A stretch of DNA of 64,000 nucleotides, taken from Cupriavidus consociatus (lineage in GTDB: Bacteria > Pseudomonadota > Gammaproteobacteria > Burkholderiales > Burkholderiaceae). This document shows, one piece after another, positions 61,352 through 64,000 of the stretch (positions are counted from its first letter, which is position 1; every line of letters starts with the position of its first letter). Position numbers and translations under genes: made by a program. A model generated the notes under the pieces. That model had not been told where the DNA came from. It worked only from the letters and a program-made list of their open reading frames with translations, and did not search any database. Where the stretch lies: assembly GCF_017814975.1 (NCBI RefSeq), contig NZ_JAGIQA010000017.1, positions 1-64,000 of the forward strand, given 5' to 3'.

Positions 61352-62206
61352 TCAGTCCAGCAAATCGGGTTGTTCCTTGACGATGCGCGCGTACAGCGGC
61401 TGGAACTGGAACCAGCCCGCCTGCGCGGTGCCGACGATCGAATACGCCTGCCGGGCGGCAGCGTCGGCAATCACCTTCAGCGGCGCCTGCCTGCGCGCCG
61501 CGGCGGCTTCGGCCAGCAACTGCACCTGGCAGGAGCGCTCCATGGTGATGAACCACCACGCCGCCTCGTCCACGGTCTTGCCGACCGTCAGCAGGCCGTG
61601 GTTCTGCAGGATCGCCGCCTTGTTCTGCCCGAGCGCGTTGGCGATGCGCTGGCCCTCGTCCAGTTCCACCACCACGCCGCCAAAGTCGTCATAGACCGCG
61701 TGGTCGTTGTAGAAAGCGCACACGTCCTGCGTCAACGCATCGAGCGGGCGGCCGAGCGTCGACCAGGCGCGGCCATAGGTGCTGTGCGAGTGCGCGGCAG
61801 CGACTGCGTCGGGACGGGTCTGATGCACGCGCGAATGGATCGCAAAGGCCGCGGCATTGACCGGGTAGTCGCCCTCCACCACGTCGCCGTGGTGGTCGCA
61901 CCGGATCAGGTTCGAGACCTTGACCTGGCTGAAATGCACGCCAAACGGATTGACCCAGAAGGTGTCGGGGAACTCGGGATCGCGCGCGGTGATATGGCCG
62001 GCCACGCCTTCGTCGAAGCCGAATTTCGAAAACAGGCGGAAGGCGGCGGCCAGGCGCTGCTTGCGATGCAGGCGCTCCTCGCCCACGGTGGCAAACTGCG
62101 GCGGCCGCGGCAGGTTGCGGTAGCGGGCCTTGACCTCTTCGGGCAGGCCGGCGCCGATGTCATCGCTTGTGTCTTGCTGGACTTGCGGAACTTGCGGGGC
62201 ATTCAT
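61352..62206 (-). CDS. Class II aldolase/adducin family protein
   Basis: A 284-residue class II aldolase/adducin-type protein. GHITARDPEFPDTFWVNPFGVHF and AAHSHSTYGRAWSTLG carry the usual zinc His residues; a third is in ILQNHGLLTVG. Substrate is not predictable: relatives include fuculose-phosphate aldolase and many catabolic proteins of unknown specificity. An Asp/Gln-rich leader precedes the domain. A tandem repeat lies just upstream. Confidence 0.86.
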   Translation of the reverse strand: MNAPQVPQVQQDTSDDIGAGLPEEVKARYRNLPRPPQFATVGEERLHRKQRLAAAFRLFSKFGFDEGVAGHITARDPEFPDTFWVNPFGVHFSQVKVSNLIRCDHHGDVVEGDYPVNAAAFAIHSRVHQTRPDAVAAAHSHSTYGRAWSTLGRPLDALTQDVCAFYNDHAVYDDFGGVVVELDEGQRIANALGQNKAAILQNHGLLTVGKTVDEAAWWFITMERSCQVQLLAEAAAARRQAPLKVIADAAARQAYSIVGTAQAGWFQFQPLYARIVKEQPDLLD

Positions 62207-62223
62207 GGGTGTCTCCTCCTCTT

Positions 62224-62279
62224 GTCTTGCCTGCGCTGTCTTGCCTGCGCTGTCTTGCCTGCGCTGTCTTGCCTGCGTT
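62224..62279. repeat. Four tandem 14-bp repeats
   Basis: GTCTTGCCTGCGCT occurs four times in tandem (last copy with GTT at the end), in the gap between the reductase and aldolase genes. Upstream of the aldolase start by 18 bases, the array could affect its translation or be a strain-variable marker. Confidence 0.9.
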
Positions 62280-62324
62280 CGCTGCCCGGCGCGCCCCTCG
62301 GGACGCGGCGTGCCGGTGCTGCGC

Positions 62325-63335
62325 TCAGACCAGCTTGACCAGCTGCTTGCCGAAGTTCTTGCCCTTGAGCAGGCCCATGAAAGCTTCCGGCGCGCTGGCC
62401 AGTCCTTCGGCAATGCTTTCGCGGAACTTCAGCTTGCCTTGTGCAACCGCGGTGCCGAGCTCCTTCAGCGCCTGCGGCCAGACTTCCATGTGCTCGGAGA
62501 CGATAAAGCCCTCGATCGTCAGGCGCGAAACCAGGATCAGCTGCGGGTTCTTCAGTGGCAGCGGCTGGCCGTCATAGCCGGCGATCATGCCGCACATGGC
62601 GATGCGGCCGAAGGCATTCATGCGCGACAGCACCGCGTCGAAGATCTCGCCGCCGACGTTCTCGAAATAGCCGTCGATGCCGTCGGGCGTGGCTTCCTTG
62701 AGCATGGTGTAGAGCTCTTTCGGGTCTTTCGCCGCCTTGTAGTCGATACAGGCATCGAAGCCCAGCTCATTGACCACGTAGTCGCACTTGTCCTTGCCGC
62801 CGGCAAAGCCCACCGCGCGGCAGCCCGCCAGCCTGGCCAGCTGTCCCACCACGCTGCCGACCGCGCCCGACGCGGCGCTGACCGCAATGGTCTTGCCCGC
62901 CTTCGGCTGGATGATCTTGTTCAGGCCATACCATGCGGTCACGCCCGGCATGCCGACCGAGCCGAGGTAGGCCGACAGCGGGATATGCGTGGTATCGACC
63001 GGCTGCAGGCCGGTGCCGTCGCTGACGCCCATTTCCTGCCAGCCGAACATGCCGACCACCTTGTCGCCCGGCTTGAACTTGCTGTTCTTGCTTTCCACCA
63101 CTTCGCCGACGGTGCCGCCGATCATCACCTCATTGAGCGGCTGCGGCGCGGCATACGACTTGCTGTCGTTCATGCGGCCGCGCATGTAGGGATCGAGCGA
63201 CAGGTAATGGTTGCGCACCAGCACCTGGCCGTCGGCGATCTGCGGCACGGGTACTTCTTCCAGCCGGAAATTGGCCGGCGTCACCGCGCCCTCGGGACGC
63301 GAGGCCAGGACGATGCGCTTGAACGTGTTGGACAT
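62325..63335 (-). CDS. NADP-dependent 2-alkenal/curcumin-type reductase
   Basis: A 336-residue zinc-free MDR-family reductase (CurA/leukotriene B4 dehydrogenase type). LSLDPYMRGRMND, the NADP loop SAASGAVGSVVGQLA and GYFENVGG are hallmarks. It would reduce alpha,beta-unsaturated carbonyls. It is the second gene from the right in the minus-strand run, 88 bases after the PaaI thioesterase gene stop. Confidence 0.9.
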   Translation of the reverse strand: MSNTFKRIVLASRPEGAVTPANFRLEEVPVPQIADGQVLVRNHYLSLDPYMRGRMNDSKSYAAPQPLNEVMIGGTVGEVVESKNSKFKPGDKVVGMFGWQEMGVSDGTGLQPVDTTHIPLSAYLGSVGMPGVTAWYGLNKIIQPKAGKTIAVSAASGAVGSVVGQLARLAGCRAVGFAGGKDKCDYVVNELGFDACIDYKAAKDPKELYTMLKEATPDGIDGYFENVGGEIFDAVLSRMNAFGRIAMCGMIAGYDGQPLPLKNPQLILVSRLTIEGFIVSEHMEVWPQALKELGTAVAQGKLKFRESIAEGLASAPEAFMGLLKGKNFGKQLVKLV

Positions 63336-63423
63336 GGTCGGGTTCCTTCCAATGGGAGATGGAAACTGCATGGAAACAGCTGATGCGGGGCATGGACCGC
63401 CCCGCATGTCCTGGCGCCGGCGC

Positions 63424-63861
63424 TCAGCCGTCGGCGCCGGTATCGGTTTCGCCCGGGCGCTGCGGCGGCATGCGCCGGATGTACTTGAACGTGCCCGAGC
63501 CGCGCGCCACGGTCTTGCCGTCGGCATCGACGATCTCGGCCTCGCAGAACACCATGGTGGTGGTGCGATGCACTGTGGTACCGCGCGCGGTCAGATGGCC
63601 GCGGCCCGGCGCCATGAAGCTGCTCTTCATTTCGATGGTGACCACGCCGCGGCCATCGGCGTCGCTGCTGCGGCCGGCCACCGCCATGGCCACGTCGAGC
63701 AGCGTCATGATCACGCCGCCGTGGGCCATGTCCCAGCTGTTCTGGTGGCGCTTTTCGACCGGCAGCGAGATCTCGCTGCGCCCGCCTTCCGCGACGGTGC
63801 AGGTCACGCCGAGGTCGGCGAGGAACGGGATATGGCTCAGGGAGCCGGTGTACTGGTTCAT
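63424..63861 (-). CDS. PaaI-type acyl-CoA thioesterase
   Basis: A 145-residue hotdog-fold thioesterase of the PaaI/YdiI branch: MAHGGVIMTLLDVAMAVAGR carries the catalytic Asp region and TIEMKSSFMAPG the second block. It would cleave an acyl- or aryl-CoA thioester, substrate unknown. It follows the partial SDR at the window end on the same strand. Confidence 0.88.
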   Translation of the reverse strand: MNQYTGSLSHIPFLADLGVTCTVAEGGRSEISLPVEKRHQNSWDMAHGGVIMTLLDVAMAVAGRSSDADGRGVVTIEMKSSFMAPGRGHLTARGTTVHRTTTMVFCEAEIVDADGKTVARGSGTFKYIRRMPPQRPGETDTGADG

Positions 63862-63967
63862 GGCGATGCGAGTGGAAGTGGGGGTTGGAGAGGCGCCGGC
63901 GGCAGCTTGCCCGCCGGTACCGATCCCGCATTATTGCCGCAAACGCCGGCAGTCGCTCACACCGCGC

Positions 63968-64000
63968 TCAGACCGCGCTGACGCCGCCGTCGACCGCGAG
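63968..64000 (-). CDS. C-terminus of a short-chain dehydrogenase, cut by the window edge
   Basis: The last 33 bases read on the minus strand as LAVDGGVSAV followed by a stop. The DGG near the C-terminus is the usual ending of classical SDRs. The rest lies outside the window, so the assignment is only suggestive. Confidence 0.45.
   Translation of the reverse strand, partial: LAVDGGVSAV

Noticed and set aside
61271..61478. GST frame extended upstream toward the aldolase
   Set aside because: The standard GST N-terminus begins at 61271 and no family residues lie before it.

Overview
The window is about 64 kb of GC-rich, densely coding DNA with the gene content of a beta-proteobacterium of the Burkholderiaceae, most probably Cupriavidus (Ralstonia eutropha group). 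The assignment rests on the tetronate cluster ltnD-otnK-otnC-(MFS)-otnI-denD, which has the gene set known from R. eutropha H16, on Bug-type (TctC) solute-binding proteins, on DUF2970/DUF4936-type small proteins and on the housekeeping run holB-tmk-mltG-ygfZ. No sequence search was run, so this is inference. No rRNA, tRNA, CRISPR array or complete insertion sequence was seen.

Region 1 (1-15357) is a phosphonate utilisation island. phnC-phnD-phnE encode an ABC importer and are followed, with overlapping stop/start codons, by an HD-domain protein carrying the residue pattern of the diiron oxygenase PhnZ and by a PhnO-like acetyltransferase. After about 1 kb of non-coding DNA built from tandem and nested inverted repeats comes a minus-strand operon, phnF-phnM2-DUF1045-phnN. 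It is divergent from phnG-phnH-phnI-phnJ-phnK-phnL-phnM, the carbon-phosphorus (C-P) lyase core. The island therefore seems to hold uptake, oxidative C-P cleavage and radical C-P lyase chemistry together. Candidate Pho boxes precede phnC and phnG, and candidate PhnF operators precede phnG and phnM2.

Region 2 (15566-27689) holds a lipoprotein, a PlsC-type acyltransferase, a Tat-exported spermidine-dehydrogenase-like flavoprotein with a triheme cytochrome c partner, a DUF2970 protein, a MocR-type regulator, a fused osmoprotectant-type binding protein/permease, a LysR regulator, a flavin monooxygenase and two AhpD/CMD-family proteins.

Region 3 (27674-46248) is mostly housekeeping and envelope: a cupin, FtsK translocase, a receiver-EAL protein, DUF4136, DoxX, a LysR/azoreductase pair, EgtB, DUF1232, an ankyrin protein, TatD, a GNAT, PilZ, HolB, Tmk, MltG, YgfZ, DUF4936, an NRDE protein and a second GNAT.

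Region 4 (46449-53463) is the four-carbon sugar acid operon: a FadR-type regulator, LtnD, OtnK, OtnC, an MFS importer, OtnI and DenD, converting L-threonate and D-erythronate to dihydroxyacetone phosphate. Two REP-like hairpins follow it.

Region 5 (53685-64000) is catabolic and lipid-related: a thioesterase, a Bug receptor, a carboxylesterase divergent from an iron alcohol dehydrogenase, a macrodomain protein, and a minus-strand run of epoxide hydrolase, SDR, GST, class II aldolase, NADP-dependent reductase and PaaI thioesterase. The last 33 bases look like the C-terminus of another SDR cut by the window edge.
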